Source of the DNA: M55B165 sp051744245
Lineage (GTDB): Bacteria; Actinomycetota; Humimicrobiia; Humimicrobiales; Humimicrobiaceae
Length of the DNA stretch: 39,958 nucleotides
Assembly: GCA_051744245.1 (NCBI GenBank)
Contig: JBNJCV010000009.1
Location: 1 to 39,958, forward strand
Direction of reading: 5' to 3'
The notes below the pieces were generated by a model. It worked only from the letters and a program-made list of their open reading frames with translations. It made no database searches and was not told the origin of the DNA. The position numbers and the translations under genes were made by a program. Of this stretch, positions 16,383 through 25,193 are shown piece by piece; position 1 is the first letter of the stretch; each line of letters starts with the position of its first letter.

Positions 16383-16976
16383 ATGAAAATTAAAGCAGAC
16401 CAAGTAAAGGAATTAAGGGAAAAATCTGGTGTAGGCATGATGGACTGCAAAAAAGCCTTGGTTGAAACCGAAGGAGATATGGAAAAAGCGGAGAAATATC
16501 TAAAGGAAAAAGGTTTGGCAAAGGCTTCCAAAAAAGCAGCCAGGGCTACCAAAGAAGGAATAATAGATAGCTATATACATTTGGGCGCAAAAGTAGGTGT
16601 GCTACTGGAAGTAAACTGTGAGACAGATTTTGTGGCAAAGAATGAACTTTTTCAGAAATTTGTGCATGATCTTTGCTTGCATATTGCGGCTTTAGCCCCC
16701 TTATATGTTTCCAAGGATGAAGTACCGGATGAGATAGTAGAGAAAGAAAAAGACATATATGTAAAACAAGCTTTAAATGAGGGAAAGCCGAAAAAAATAG
16801 TTGACAAGATTGCTGAAGGTAAAATGAAAAAATATTATGAGGAGTATTGTTTGCTGGAGCAGCCTTTTGTAAAGGATAATGATATAATTGTTGGCGAGCT
16901 GGTAAAGCAGCATATTGCCAAGATTGGTGAAAATATTAATATAAGAAGATTTACCAGATATGTTCTAGGCGAATAA
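16383..16976 (+). CDS. tsf: translation elongation factor Ts
   Basis: EF-Ts is the nucleotide exchange factor for EF-Tu. Diagnostic segments are LREKSGVGMMDCKKALVE near the N-terminus and VNCETDFVAKNELF. The 197-residue form is short, like those of Thermus and many Gram-positives, lacking the coiled-coil insertion and second core half of the E. coli protein. A GGGAGG lies 12 bases before the ATG. It sits between rpsB and pyrH as usual. Confidence 0.97.
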   Translation: MKIKADQVKELREKSGVGMMDCKKALVETEGDMEKAEKYLKEKGLAKASKKAARATKEGIIDSYIHLGAKVGVLLEVNCETDFVAKNELFQKFVHDLCLHIAALAPLYVSKDEVPDEIVEKEKDIYVKQALNEGKPKKIVDKIAEGKMKKYYEEYCLLEQPFVKDNDIIVGELVKQHIAKIGENINIRRFTRYVLGE

Positions 16977-16992
16977 CTAATTATATTTAATA

Positions 16993-17712
16993 ATGTCAAA
17001 ACCAAAATATAATAGAGTCTTATTAAAAATTAGCGGTGAAGCTTTGATAGGCAAAGCTTCTTATGGTATAGATAATAAGATTATAAACAGTATTGCAGAC
17101 CAGATAAAAGGGGTAGTAGAACTTGGGGTTGAAATAGCTATTGTGATTGGCGGTGGTAATTTCTGGAGGGGTGTGCCTGCAAGCGCAAATGGCATGGACA
17201 GAACCACAGCTGATTATATTGGAATGCTGGCCACCATAATGAATGCCCTGGGTTTGCAGAATGCTTTAGAGCAAAAAGGTATTTGGACCAGAGTGCAGAC
17301 TTCTATTTCCATGCAAGAAGTAGCTGAACCTTTTATAAGACGGAAAGCAGTGCGCCACCTGGAAAAGAAAAGAGTCGTTATATTTGCTGGTGGTACTGGA
17401 AATCCTTACTTTACTACTGATACCGCGGCAGCACTAAGGGCTTTAGAGATTGATGCAGAGATAATTTTTAAGGCTACAAAAGTTGATGGGGTTTATGATA
17501 AGGATCCCATAAAAAACAAGGATGCAAAAAAATATGACACTTTAACTTATCTAGATGTCCTAAAAGGCAATTTAAGGGTTATGGATTCCACTGCTACATC
17601 TTTATGCATGGAAAATAACTTGCCAATAGTAGTGTTTGATATTACCAAGCCGGGGAACATAAAGGGCGTTATAACTGGAAAAAAAATTGGCACTATAGTA
17701 ATGAAAGGATAG
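16993..17712 (+). CDS. pyrH: uridylate kinase
   Basis: PyrH phosphorylates UMP to UDP and belongs to the amino-acid-kinase fold. The 239 residues show VLLKISGEAL, the glycine-rich IVIGGGNFWRG loop, TADYIGMLATIMNALGLQ, FAGGTGNPYFTTDTAAALRA and ATKVDGVYDKDP. The start is ATG 16 bases after tsf, and frr begins 4 bases after its stop. In family members the enzyme is regulated by GTP and UTP. Confidence 0.97.
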   Translation: MSKPKYNRVLLKISGEALIGKASYGIDNKIINSIADQIKGVVELGVEIAIVIGGGNFWRGVPASANGMDRTTADYIGMLATIMNALGLQNALEQKGIWTRVQTSISMQEVAEPFIRRKAVRHLEKKRVVIFAGGTGNPYFTTDTAAALRALEIDAEIIFKATKVDGVYDKDPIKNKDAKKYDTLTYLDVLKGNLRVMDSTATSLCMENNLPIVVFDITKPGNIKGVITGKKIGTIVMKG

Positions 17713-17716
17713 GCAA

Positions 17717-18274
17717 ATGAAGGATAAATTATTTAAAGAGTCTGAAGAAAAGATGAAACAGACTTTACAAAACTTACAGCATGAATTCAATACCATTAGG
17801 ACCGGAAGGGCTTCTGCGTCATTACTGGACAATATATACATTGATTATTATGGCGCAAGGACGCCCTTAAAACATGTTTCCAATATAAGTGTTCCTGAAG
17901 CAAGGGTTATACTAATATCCCCTTATGAGCCAAAATTCTTAAAGGAGATTGAAAAACAAATACTTGCTTCCGATCTGGGAATTACTCCCAATAATGACGG
18001 AAAAGTTATCAGGCTTAGCATCCCTCCTTTAAATGAAGAGAGAAGAAAAGAATTGGTGAAGTTGGTAAAAAATATTGCTGAAGACACCAGGATATCTATA
18101 AGGAATATCAGGAGGGATCTGATTAATGAACTCAAAGACCTGGAAAACAATGGAGATATTACCGAAGACGATTTAATAAGGGAGCAGAAAAAGGCTCAGG
18201 AATTAACTGATAAATATATTGGGAAAATAGACGAAACCTTAACGTATAAAGAAAAGGAAATAATGGAAGTGTAG
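17717..18274 (+). CDS. frr: ribosome recycling factor
   Basis: RRF with EF-G splits post-termination ribosomes. The 185-residue length is standard, with the N-terminal HEFNTIRTGRASASLLD segment, YYGARTPL, ISPYEPK and the C-terminal helix containing SIRNIRRDLINELK. ATG lies 4 bases after pyrH. uppS follows after 8 bases, using TTG. Confidence 0.97.
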   Translation: MKDKLFKESEEKMKQTLQNLQHEFNTIRTGRASASLLDNIYIDYYGARTPLKHVSNISVPEARVILISPYEPKFLKEIEKQILASDLGITPNNDGKVIRLSIPPLNEERRKELVKLVKNIAEDTRISIRNIRRDLINELKDLENNGDITEDDLIREQKKAQELTDKYIGKIDETLTYKEKEIMEV

Positions 18275-18282
18275 GTAAAAGG

Positions 18283-19044
18283 TTGAACTTAATTTCTTCT
18301 TTATTTTCTTTATTTAAAACGCCATCCATAGAAAAATTAAAGCAAGGCAGTATCCCTACCCATGTTGCAATAATAATGGATGGAAATGGCAGGTGGGCAT
18401 CCAGGCGCAACCTTCCCAGGGTGATGGGCCATAAAGCTGGAGTTGAAGCCTTAAGGAAGGTAATAAAGGTTACTTCCAAATTGGGAATAAAGTACCTAAC
18501 AGTGTTTTCATTCTCAAGCGAGAACTGGGATAGGCCCAAAAACGAAGTCGAGTTCCTGATGGATTTATTTATTGACTGCCTGAATAATGAAATTCCACTG
18601 CTTAATAAAAATGGGGTCAGGGTAAAATTAATTGGCAAAAGGAAAGGTATACCAGAGAAAGTTATTAAATCTTTTGAAAAATCTGAACAGGTAACCAGGG
18701 AAAACAAGAAAATGATATTTAACATTGCCTTTAATTATGGTTCAAGGCAGGAAATTATAGAAGCAGCTAAGAATATGTGCGGGCAAGCAAAGCAAGGGAA
18801 GCTAAACCCGGAGGATATAAACCAGGACACCTTTTCAAAATTTTTGTATACGGGGGATTGCCCCGATCCGGATTTAGTTATTAGAACAAGCGGTGAATAC
18901 AGAATTAGCAATTTTTTGCTCTGGCAGAGCGCATATACTGAATTTTACTTTACAAAAACATTATGGCCGGATTTTGACCAAAAGCATTATTTGAAAGCGA
19001 TATCAGATTACCAAAGAAGAAATAGAAGATTTGGCAGAGTTTAA
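18283..19044 (+). CDS. uppS: isoprenyl (undecaprenyl) diphosphate synthase
   Basis: This cis-prenyltransferase builds the C55 lipid carrier for cell-wall synthesis from IPP and FPP. The catalytic Asp33 lies in HVAIIMDGNGRWA, followed by GHKAG, YLTVFSFSSENWDRP, and the C-terminal PDLVIRTSGEYRISNFLLWQ and YTEFYFTKTLWPDF. The start is TTG with an AAAGG close by. cdsA and dxr, which usually separate uppS from rseP, are not present, and rseP follows after 2 bases. Chain length of the product is not visible from sequence. Confidence 0.95.
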   Translation: MNLISSLFSLFKTPSIEKLKQGSIPTHVAIIMDGNGRWASRRNLPRVMGHKAGVEALRKVIKVTSKLGIKYLTVFSFSSENWDRPKNEVEFLMDLFIDCLNNEIPLLNKNGVRVKLIGKRKGIPEKVIKSFEKSEQVTRENKKMIFNIAFNYGSRQEIIEAAKNMCGQAKQGKLNPEDINQDTFSKFLYTGDCPDPDLVIRTSGEYRISNFLLWQSAYTEFYFTKTLWPDFDQKHYLKAISDYQRRNRRFGRV

Positions 19045-19046
19045 GG

Positions 19047-20114
19047 ATGGAAAACTTACTAATCATTTACCAATACTTGCTGGCTATTTTAGGCTTTTCT
19101 TTAATTATTATTGTACATGAGCTTGGCCATTTTGTGATGGCTAAGCTAAGCGGCATGCATGTGGAAGAGTTTTTTATAGGATTTGGCCCTAAATTATTGA
19201 AGCATAAATCAAAAAAAACGGGTACTACTTATGGAATTAGTGCTATACCTGTGGGTGGGTATAACAAAATATTGGGTATGGATAGAAGCGAAGAAGTACC
19301 TGAGAAATTAAAGGAAAAATCATTTTACAGCAAGCCAGGCTATAAGAAATTTTTAGTAATTATAGGTGGTGTTGTCTTTAATATCTTATTTGCAATGCTG
19401 CTTATAGCTATTTTCTTGAGCATGGGAGTTTATGAACCAATAAATGTGGTGGAGTCTGTCCAGCCTGGTTCCCCTGCAGAAGAGGCAGGGCTTCGAGCCG
19501 GGGATAAAGTGATTGCCCTGGACGGGAAAGAGATTAATTCATGGAATGAATTTTCAAAGCTTACCAAAAATAGCCCGGAGGAAAAGGTTACCTATGTAAT
19601 TGAAAGGGATGGGCAAAAAAAAGAAGTAAATGCCCAGCTGGAAGAAAAAGACGGGGAAAATTTTCTGGGCATTTATCCAAAAGCAGAAAAGGAGTACCTA
19701 AGCTTTCCGGAAATAGTAAAGAATACATTTGTGTATACCTGGGATGCCATAAAAACTTATGGCCTATTGCTGGGGATGCTGTTCGGGGGGAAGCTGTCTT
19801 TTGCCCAGGCCAGACCCGTATCCCCTGTAGGGATTATAAATATATTCCAGCAAACTGCCCAGATGGGCATGCAGAATCTAATTGTGTTTACCGCACTTGT
19901 ATCCCTGCTTATATCATTTGGCAATCTTCTTCCCCTACTGCCATTAGACGGAGGGCACTTGGTTGTACTGGCAATTGAATCTATAAGGAAAAAACCAATA
20001 CCCAAAAAGGTTTTGGAGATTGTAACCACAGCAGGTATCTTTATAATGGTCTCCCTCCTTATAATAGGGTTTGTATATGATATAATAAGCCCATTTAACT
20101 TACAGAACATGTAA
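19047..20114 (+). CDS. rseP: RIP metalloprotease RseP (site-2 protease family)
   Basis: Site-2 proteases cut membrane-anchored regulators within the bilayer, for example anti-sigma factors. The zinc site is HELGH (24-28) in the first transmembrane helix. A single PDZ domain (about 130-205, VQPGSPAEEAGLRAGDKV) follows, and the third ligand is the Asp in NLLPLLPLDGGHL near the C-terminus, flanked by membrane helices. The 355-residue length fits Gram-positive members. It starts with ATG 2 bases after uppS, and ispG starts 1 base after its stop. The substrate is unknown. Confidence 0.95.
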   Translation: MENLLIIYQYLLAILGFSLIIIVHELGHFVMAKLSGMHVEEFFIGFGPKLLKHKSKKTGTTYGISAIPVGGYNKILGMDRSEEVPEKLKEKSFYSKPGYKKFLVIIGGVVFNILFAMLLIAIFLSMGVYEPINVVESVQPGSPAEEAGLRAGDKVIALDGKEINSWNEFSKLTKNSPEEKVTYVIERDGQKKEVNAQLEEKDGENFLGIYPKAEKEYLSFPEIVKNTFVYTWDAIKTYGLLLGMLFGGKLSFAQARPVSPVGIINIFQQTAQMGMQNLIVFTALVSLLISFGNLLPLLPLDGGHLVVLAIESIRKKPIPKKVLEIVTTAGIFIMVSLLIIGFVYDIISPFNLQNM

Positions 20115-20115
20115 T

Positions 20116-21192
20116 ATGGAAATTAAAAGAAAAAAAACAAAAACCATAAAGGTCGGAAATGTCAACATTGGTGGCAGTAACCCGGTTGTAGTCCAGGCAA
20201 TGGCAAAATCCAAGCTAAAAGATTCTGCTAAAATAAAGGAAGAAATAGAAGAGCTGGAGAATGCAGGGGCGGAAATAATAAGGCTGGCAATACCGGAAGA
20301 AGAGTCAATAGGCCATCTAAAATCCTTGATGGGCCAAGGCCTGTTTACGGTTCCAGTGGTTGCTGATGTTCACTTTGACTATAGGCTGGCCCTTAAGAGC
20401 TTAGAAATTGGAGTAGATTGTGTGAGGGTAAACCCGGGTAATATTGGGTATATGGAAAGGGTTTCAGCCATTATATGGAAAGCCAAAGAAAAGAAAGCGG
20501 CAATCAGGATAGGGGTAAACTCAGGATCTATTGAGAAGGAGATACTCCGCAGCAACAATGGTAATATTGTGGATTCAATGGTGGAAAGTGTTTTAAAGTA
20601 TGTAAAATTTTTTGAAGACCATAACTTTTTTAATTTTAAAATTTCTTCCAAGGCTTCTTCTGTACTGGATACCATAGAGGTTTATGAGAAAGTATCACAA
20701 AAAGTCAATTATCCTTTGCATCTGGGGGTCACTGAAGCGGGCCCCTTGTTTAGGGGGAGCATAAAATCAGCTTTGGGCTTGGGAGTACTGCTGTCAAAGG
20801 GCATCGGCGATACTATTAGGGTATCTTTAACCGGTAAATCCAGCATCGAAGTTAAGGCTGCATATACTATATTAAATAATTTAAAGTTAAGGAGTAGGGG
20901 GGTAGATATTGTTTCATGCCCCACTTGTGGAAGGACAAAGGTTGATTTGATTAGCATTGTAGAGAGAATAGAAAGTATTGTCTCTGGAATTAAAAAGCCC
21001 TTAAAACTTGCGGTTATGGGATGCATAGTAAACGGTCCCGGGGAAGCCAAGGATGCAGATCTGGGCATAGCTTTTGGCAACAGGAAAGCAGCCCTATTTG
21101 TTAAGGGCAGCATTTTAAAAAGGGTGGAAAAAGATATAGTAATAGATGAATTTAAGAAAGAATTAAGTAAGTTAATAGAAGGTGGTTTATGA
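20116..21192 (+). CDS. ispG: 4-hydroxy-3-methylbut-2-en-1-yl diphosphate synthase (IspG/GcpE)
   Basis: IspG is the iron-sulfur enzyme that reductively opens MEcPP to HMBPP in the MEP isoprenoid pathway, supplying UppS. The 358 residues show the TIM barrel (VADVHFDYRLAL, CVRVNPGNIG) and the cluster domain with Cys268 and Cys271 in SCPTCGRTKVDL, Cys303 in GCIVNGPGE and Glu310. The cluster makes it oxygen-sensitive, fitting an anaerobe. The gene is packed between rseP and proS (4-base overlap with proS), the order seen in Actinomycetota. Confidence 0.97.
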   Translation: MEIKRKKTKTIKVGNVNIGGSNPVVVQAMAKSKLKDSAKIKEEIEELENAGAEIIRLAIPEEESIGHLKSLMGQGLFTVPVVADVHFDYRLALKSLEIGVDCVRVNPGNIGYMERVSAIIWKAKEKKAAIRIGVNSGSIEKEILRSNNGNIVDSMVESVLKYVKFFEDHNFFNFKISSKASSVLDTIEVYEKVSQKVNYPLHLGVTEAGPLFRGSIKSALGLGVLLSKGIGDTIRVSLTGKSSIEVKAAYTILNNLKLRSRGVDIVSCPTCGRTKVDLISIVERIESIVSGIKKPLKLAVMGCIVNGPGEAKDADLGIAFGNRKAALFVKGSILKRVEKDIVIDEFKKELSKLIEGGL

Positions 21193-22883
21193 GGTATTCA
21201 CAATATTATATTCCTACATTAAAAGAGGAGCCAAGTGAGGCTGAAATTGCCAGCCATTCCTATAGCTTGAGAGCCGGCCTTATTAGGAAAATCGCTTCAG
21301 GAATATACACATATCTCCCCCTGGGCTTAAGGGTATTAAAGAAAATTGAAACAATAGTCAGGGAAGAAATGAATAGGGCGGGCGCTATTGAACTGGTGCT
21401 TCCTGTAATGCAGCCGGCAGACTTGTGGAAAAGGTCCGGAAGATGGGATGCATACGGGCCAGATATGTTTAAATTAAAGGACAGAAACAGCAGGGATTTT
21501 TGCCTGGGGCCTACCCATGAGGAAATAATAACCTATCTTTCTTACTTAGACATAAAGTCATACAAGGATTTGCCTGTGAACCTGTACCAGATACAGGTTA
21601 AATTTAGGGATGAAATTAGACCAAGATACGGGCTCTTAAGGGCTAGAGAGTTTATTATGAAAGATGCATATAGTTTCTGTAAGGGGGAGGAGGATCTTTC
21701 TGGCATATACCAGAAAATGTATGATGCATATAGCAGGATTACTGACAGGTTGGGCTTAAGATATAAAATTGTAGAAGCAGAAACCGGCTTGATAGGGGGT
21801 AGTTTTTCCCATGAATTTGTGGTGCTTGCCCCAGAAGGGGAAGAAGTTATAACAAGCTGTCAGGAATGCGGAAAATCGGCCCAGCAGGATTTAATTGAAT
21901 ATGAACCCAAGATAGAAAAAAACAATGAAAAAGAGAAGCCTCTAAAGGAGGTAGAAACACCTGATGTTACCACCATTGAAAAATTATCTGAATTTTTAAA
22001 TGTGCCGACAGGTAAAATTGTAAAAGCTATAGTTTTACAGGGAAAAGATAAAAATATGTATGCCTTCCTTTTAAGCGGAGAAAGGGAATTAAATATGAGC
22101 AGGGCAGAAAATTCTGTAGGCACTAGCTTAGAGATGATTGAAGACAAAGAAATTATGGATAGTTTAAATATAGGGTTTTTCGGGCCAGTAAACCCAACTC
22201 AGGGGATAAATATTTATGCTGACTATTCGGTAAAAGGTAAAAAAAATTATGTAGTGGGCGCAAACAAGGAAGATTTTCACTTAATAAATGTTAATTATCC
22301 CAGGGATTTTGAGGTAAAAGGATGGGGGATTTTTTCTAATCCTATTGAAGGGGACCTATGCAAGAATTGCGGGTCCAAGCTGGTTTTTGAGAAAGGAATA
22401 GAGATAGGCCATATTTTTAAGCTTGGGAGAAAATATAGCGAAAAACTGGATGCCAGGTTTCTGGATGAGAATGGAAAGCTAAAACCGTTTGAGATGGGTT
22501 GCTATGGAATTGGCATAAGCAGAATTATGTCTGCAGCTATTGAACAATCCCATGACAGCAGGGGGATAATATGGCCAAAGCCAATTGCCCCTTTTCTGGT
22601 AAACTTGATAGTGACAAACATAAAGGATAAAAAATTAAAGCAGGTCGGAGATGAAATTTATAAGAAGCTTCTGGATATGGGAATAGAAGTATTATATGAT
22701 GACAGGAATGAAAGAGCCGGAGTAAAGTTTAAGGATTCCGAGCTTATAGGCATCCCAGTCCGGCTTATAGTGGGCAAAAATTATTTCAAAAATGAAGAGA
22801 TAGAGATAGAGTTTAGAAAAGACACCAGGAATAAAACTACTGTTAAAATTAGCCAGCTACATGATTTTATAAACACCTTATAA
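21189..22883 (+). CDS. proS: prolyl-tRNA synthetase, bacterial type
   Basis: ProRS charges tRNA-Pro. The 564 residues have class II motifs (YLPLGLRVLKKIE; the RPRYGLLRAREFIMKDAYSF motif 2; GIGISRIMSA motif 3) and FCLGPTHEEIIT. The INS editing domain (about 225-400), which hydrolyses Ala-tRNA-Pro, includes KIVKAIVLQG, and the anticodon domain ends the protein. This is the long bacterial form. Its ATG overlaps the ispG end by 4 bases (ATGA), and recD2 starts on the last base of its stop (TAATG). Confidence 0.97.
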   Translation: MRYSQYYIPTLKEEPSEAEIASHSYSLRAGLIRKIASGIYTYLPLGLRVLKKIETIVREEMNRAGAIELVLPVMQPADLWKRSGRWDAYGPDMFKLKDRNSRDFCLGPTHEEIITYLSYLDIKSYKDLPVNLYQIQVKFRDEIRPRYGLLRAREFIMKDAYSFCKGEEDLSGIYQKMYDAYSRITDRLGLRYKIVEAETGLIGGSFSHEFVVLAPEGEEVITSCQECGKSAQQDLIEYEPKIEKNNEKEKPLKEVETPDVTTIEKLSEFLNVPTGKIVKAIVLQGKDKNMYAFLLSGERELNMSRAENSVGTSLEMIEDKEIMDSLNIGFFGPVNPTQGINIYADYSVKGKKNYVVGANKEDFHLINVNYPRDFEVKGWGIFSNPIEGDLCKNCGSKLVFEKGIEIGHIFKLGRKYSEKLDARFLDENGKLKPFEMGCYGIGISRIMSAAIEQSHDSRGIIWPKPIAPFLVNLIVTNIKDKKLKQVGDEIYKKLLDMGIEVLYDDRNERAGVKFKDSELIGIPVRLIVGKNYFKNEEIEIEFRKDTRNKTTVKISQLHDFINTL

Positions 22884-25051
22884 TGAACAACAAACAGCAA
22901 GAAATTATTAAGGGGAGCGTGGAAAGAATAGTATTCTCTAACCCTGAGACAAATTTTCTTGTTGGAAAGCTTAGAACTGAAGGTGGAAAACATCTTATAA
23001 CCATTGTAGGTAATGCCTTCCAGTTAGACTGTGGCCAGAGAGTGGAAGTACATGGCGAATGGGTTTTTGACCAGAGATATGGCAAACAGTTTAAAATTAG
23101 TGATATCAAGATTCTCACACCCAATACAAAAAATGGAATTGAAAAATATCTGGGATCTGGCCTAATAAAAGGGATAGGCCCAGTTATGGCTAAAAAAATT
23201 GTCTCCAAATTCGGCATGAATACCCTAAAAGTCCTTGACTTGGAACCGGAAAAGCTGAATGAAATTGAAGGTATGGGCAAAAAAAAGATTAAAACTATTA
23301 CCGAGGCCTGGAAAAAGAGCAAGGAATTAAGGGAAGTGATGATTTTTTTAAAATCATATGATATAAGCAATTATTTAGCCATAAAGATATACAAAAATTT
23401 TGGCAATGAATCCATTAATGTAATTAAGAAAAATCCTTACCGGCTATCTGAGCAAATTTTTGGAATAGGGTTTAAGACAGCAGACAAGATAGCCCAGAGT
23501 GTGGGCATTGATAAAAATTCAATTTTCAGGGTAAAGGCAGGGATAATCTACCTTTTAAATGATATAGAAAACTCTGGCCACTGCTACTATCCCCTTGAGG
23601 ATCTGTTAAGTCTGGCAGCAGATTTTCTGGAATTGGATATAGGAATGGTAAAAAAGGGCCTGGATGAACTATTGAAGGAAGATAAAATAATAATTATAGA
23701 TGAATTTGTGAAGAAAGTTTATCTAAAGGACATATATGAGGCAGAAACTTATGTCTGTAGAAAAATAAAAGGGATAAATGATTACGAAGATGACTCAAGG
23801 CCAGCTAATAAAAAAAATATACAGGAAATGATAGAAAAATACTCCAGGCAGAACAACATCTTTTTGGATGAATCCCAAAAAGAGGCAATAATAAAGGCTG
23901 TTATTAATAAAATATTAATCATAACTGGAAGCCCTGGTACCGGAAAGAGCACCATATTAAACTTTATCATTAAGATACTTGAAGAGAAAAACAAAAAAGT
24001 GCTTCTGGGAGCTCCAACCGGAAGGGCGGCCAAACGGCTTAATGAAACCTCTGGAAAGGAAGCAAAAACAATACACAGGATGCTTAAATACAACCCCAGG
24101 CTTAACAAGTTTTTAAAAAATGAAAATGATCCCATTAAGGCTGATGCAATAATAATAGATGAAGCTTCCATGATTGATATCAAACTGTTTGAAAATTTTT
24201 TAAAGGCAGTCAAGGAAGATACTAGCCTGATCCTGGTAGGGGATGTGGACCAGCTGCCTTCTGTAGGGCCCGGGAATGTGCTGAATGATTTAATAAAGTC
24301 CGGTATTTTTGAAGTTATAATACTGAAAAAAATATACAGGCAGGAAGGGAAAAGCCTCATAATTTATAATGCCCACCGGATCAGGGATGGCCAGTTCCCT
24401 TATATTAAGGATATCAAGTCCCAGGATTTTTTCTTTATAGAGAAAAATAAGCCTGAAAATGTGGTTAATCTTATACTAAACCTGATTACAGATAAAATAC
24501 CTTCTAAATTTAATTATGATCCCCTGCATGACATACAGGTGCTGGTTCCTACTAATAAAGGGACAGTAGGGGTAAGCAACTTAAATAAGGAAATACAGGA
24601 TTGCTTGAATGATAATAAATTAAAAATATCCAGCGGTCAGTATGAATACAGGCTGGGGGATAAAGTCATACAGCTTAAAAATGATTATGAAAAGGATGTC
24701 TACAATGGGGATATTGGCTTTATAACCAGTATTAACCTGGCAGACAAGGAGCTGTTAGTTGATTATGACGGAAGAAAAGTTTTATATAATTTTTATGAAT
24801 TAGACGAAATCAGCCTTTCCTATTCCATATCTATACACAAATCCCAGGGATCTGAATTCAATTGCGCCATAATCCCAATTCTAACCTCCCATTATATCCT
24901 CCTCCAAAGAAATTTATTGTACACTGCTATTACCAGAGCCAAGGAATTAGCCATACTTGTAGGAAGCAAAAAGGCTTTAGGAATAGCAGTAAATAGAAAT
25001 ATTGTCCAGGATAGATATACAGGCCTAAAAAATATGCTTTCCCGTTATTAA
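22883..25051 (+). CDS. recD2: RecD2-type 5'-3' DNA helicase
   Basis: RecD2 is a superfamily 1B helicase acting outside RecBCD in replication-fork repair. The 722 residues contain an N-terminal OB-like domain, tandem helix-hairpin-helix motifs (LIKGIGPVMAKKI; EGMGKKKIKTI; FGIGFKTADKI), Walker A GSPGTGKS (349-356), Walker B IIIDEASMID, QLPSVGPGNVL, and the C-terminal SIHKSQGSEFNCAIIP and LYTAITRAKELAILVG motifs. It overlaps the proS stop by one base and is followed by a terminator, so it closes this transcription unit. It is not normally part of the proS-nusA neighbourhood; I infer that it moved in. Confidence 0.95.
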   Translation: MNNKQQEIIKGSVERIVFSNPETNFLVGKLRTEGGKHLITIVGNAFQLDCGQRVEVHGEWVFDQRYGKQFKISDIKILTPNTKNGIEKYLGSGLIKGIGPVMAKKIVSKFGMNTLKVLDLEPEKLNEIEGMGKKKIKTITEAWKKSKELREVMIFLKSYDISNYLAIKIYKNFGNESINVIKKNPYRLSEQIFGIGFKTADKIAQSVGIDKNSIFRVKAGIIYLLNDIENSGHCYYPLEDLLSLAADFLELDIGMVKKGLDELLKEDKIIIIDEFVKKVYLKDIYEAETYVCRKIKGINDYEDDSRPANKKNIQEMIEKYSRQNNIFLDESQKEAIIKAVINKILIITGSPGTGKSTILNFIIKILEEKNKKVLLGAPTGRAAKRLNETSGKEAKTIHRMLKYNPRLNKFLKNENDPIKADAIIIDEASMIDIKLFENFLKAVKEDTSLILVGDVDQLPSVGPGNVLNDLIKSGIFEVIILKKIYRQEGKSLIIYNAHRIRDGQFPYIKDIKSQDFFFIEKNKPENVVNLILNLITDKIPSKFNYDPLHDIQVLVPTNKGTVGVSNLNKEIQDCLNDNKLKISSGQYEYRLGDKVIQLKNDYEKDVYNGDIGFITSINLADKELLVDYDGRKVLYNFYELDEISLSYSISIHKSQGSEFNCAIIPILTSHYILLQRNLLYTAITRAKELAILVGSKKALGIAVNRNIVQDRYTGLKNMLSRY

Positions 25052-25058
25052 CTGGCAA

Positions 25059-25090
25059 ATGCCTTGCCGGAGGCATATTGAATTTTTTTT
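25059..25090 (+). terminator. rho-independent terminator after recD2
   Basis: ATGCCT (25059-25064) pairs with AGGCAT (25071-25076) across a TGCCGG loop, followed by ATTGAA and a run of eight T. It lies 8 bases after the recD2 stop and just before the nusA promoter. Confidence 0.65.
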
Positions 25091-25105
25091 ATTTTATGTT
25101 ATACT
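25078..25105 (+). promoter_or_regulatory. predicted promoter for the nusA-infB operon
   Basis: TTGAAT (25078-25083) and TATACT (25100-25105) are separated by 16 bases. It directly follows the recD2 terminator stem, so a new transcription unit begins here. The transcript would start near 25112, giving a leader of about 80 bases with the hairpin below. Confidence 0.55.
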
Positions 25106-25136
25106 TTTAACAAATTTCAGAAAACATTTTTGAGAG

Positions 25137-25161
25137 ATAGTGGGCTTGTCCCACTATTTTT
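25137..25161 (+). promoter_or_regulatory. nusA leader hairpin, possible attenuator
   Basis: ATAGTGGG (25137-25144) pairs perfectly with CCCACTAT (25150-25157) across a CTTGT loop, followed by TTTT and GTTGTT. A very similar GTGGG/CCCAC stem is commonly found upstream of rimP-nusA operons. It could act as an attenuator through which NusA controls its own operon, or as a 5' stabilising structure. Confidence 0.55.
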
Positions 25162-25193
25162 GTTGTTAGTCTAAATTTATAGAAGGTGAATGT

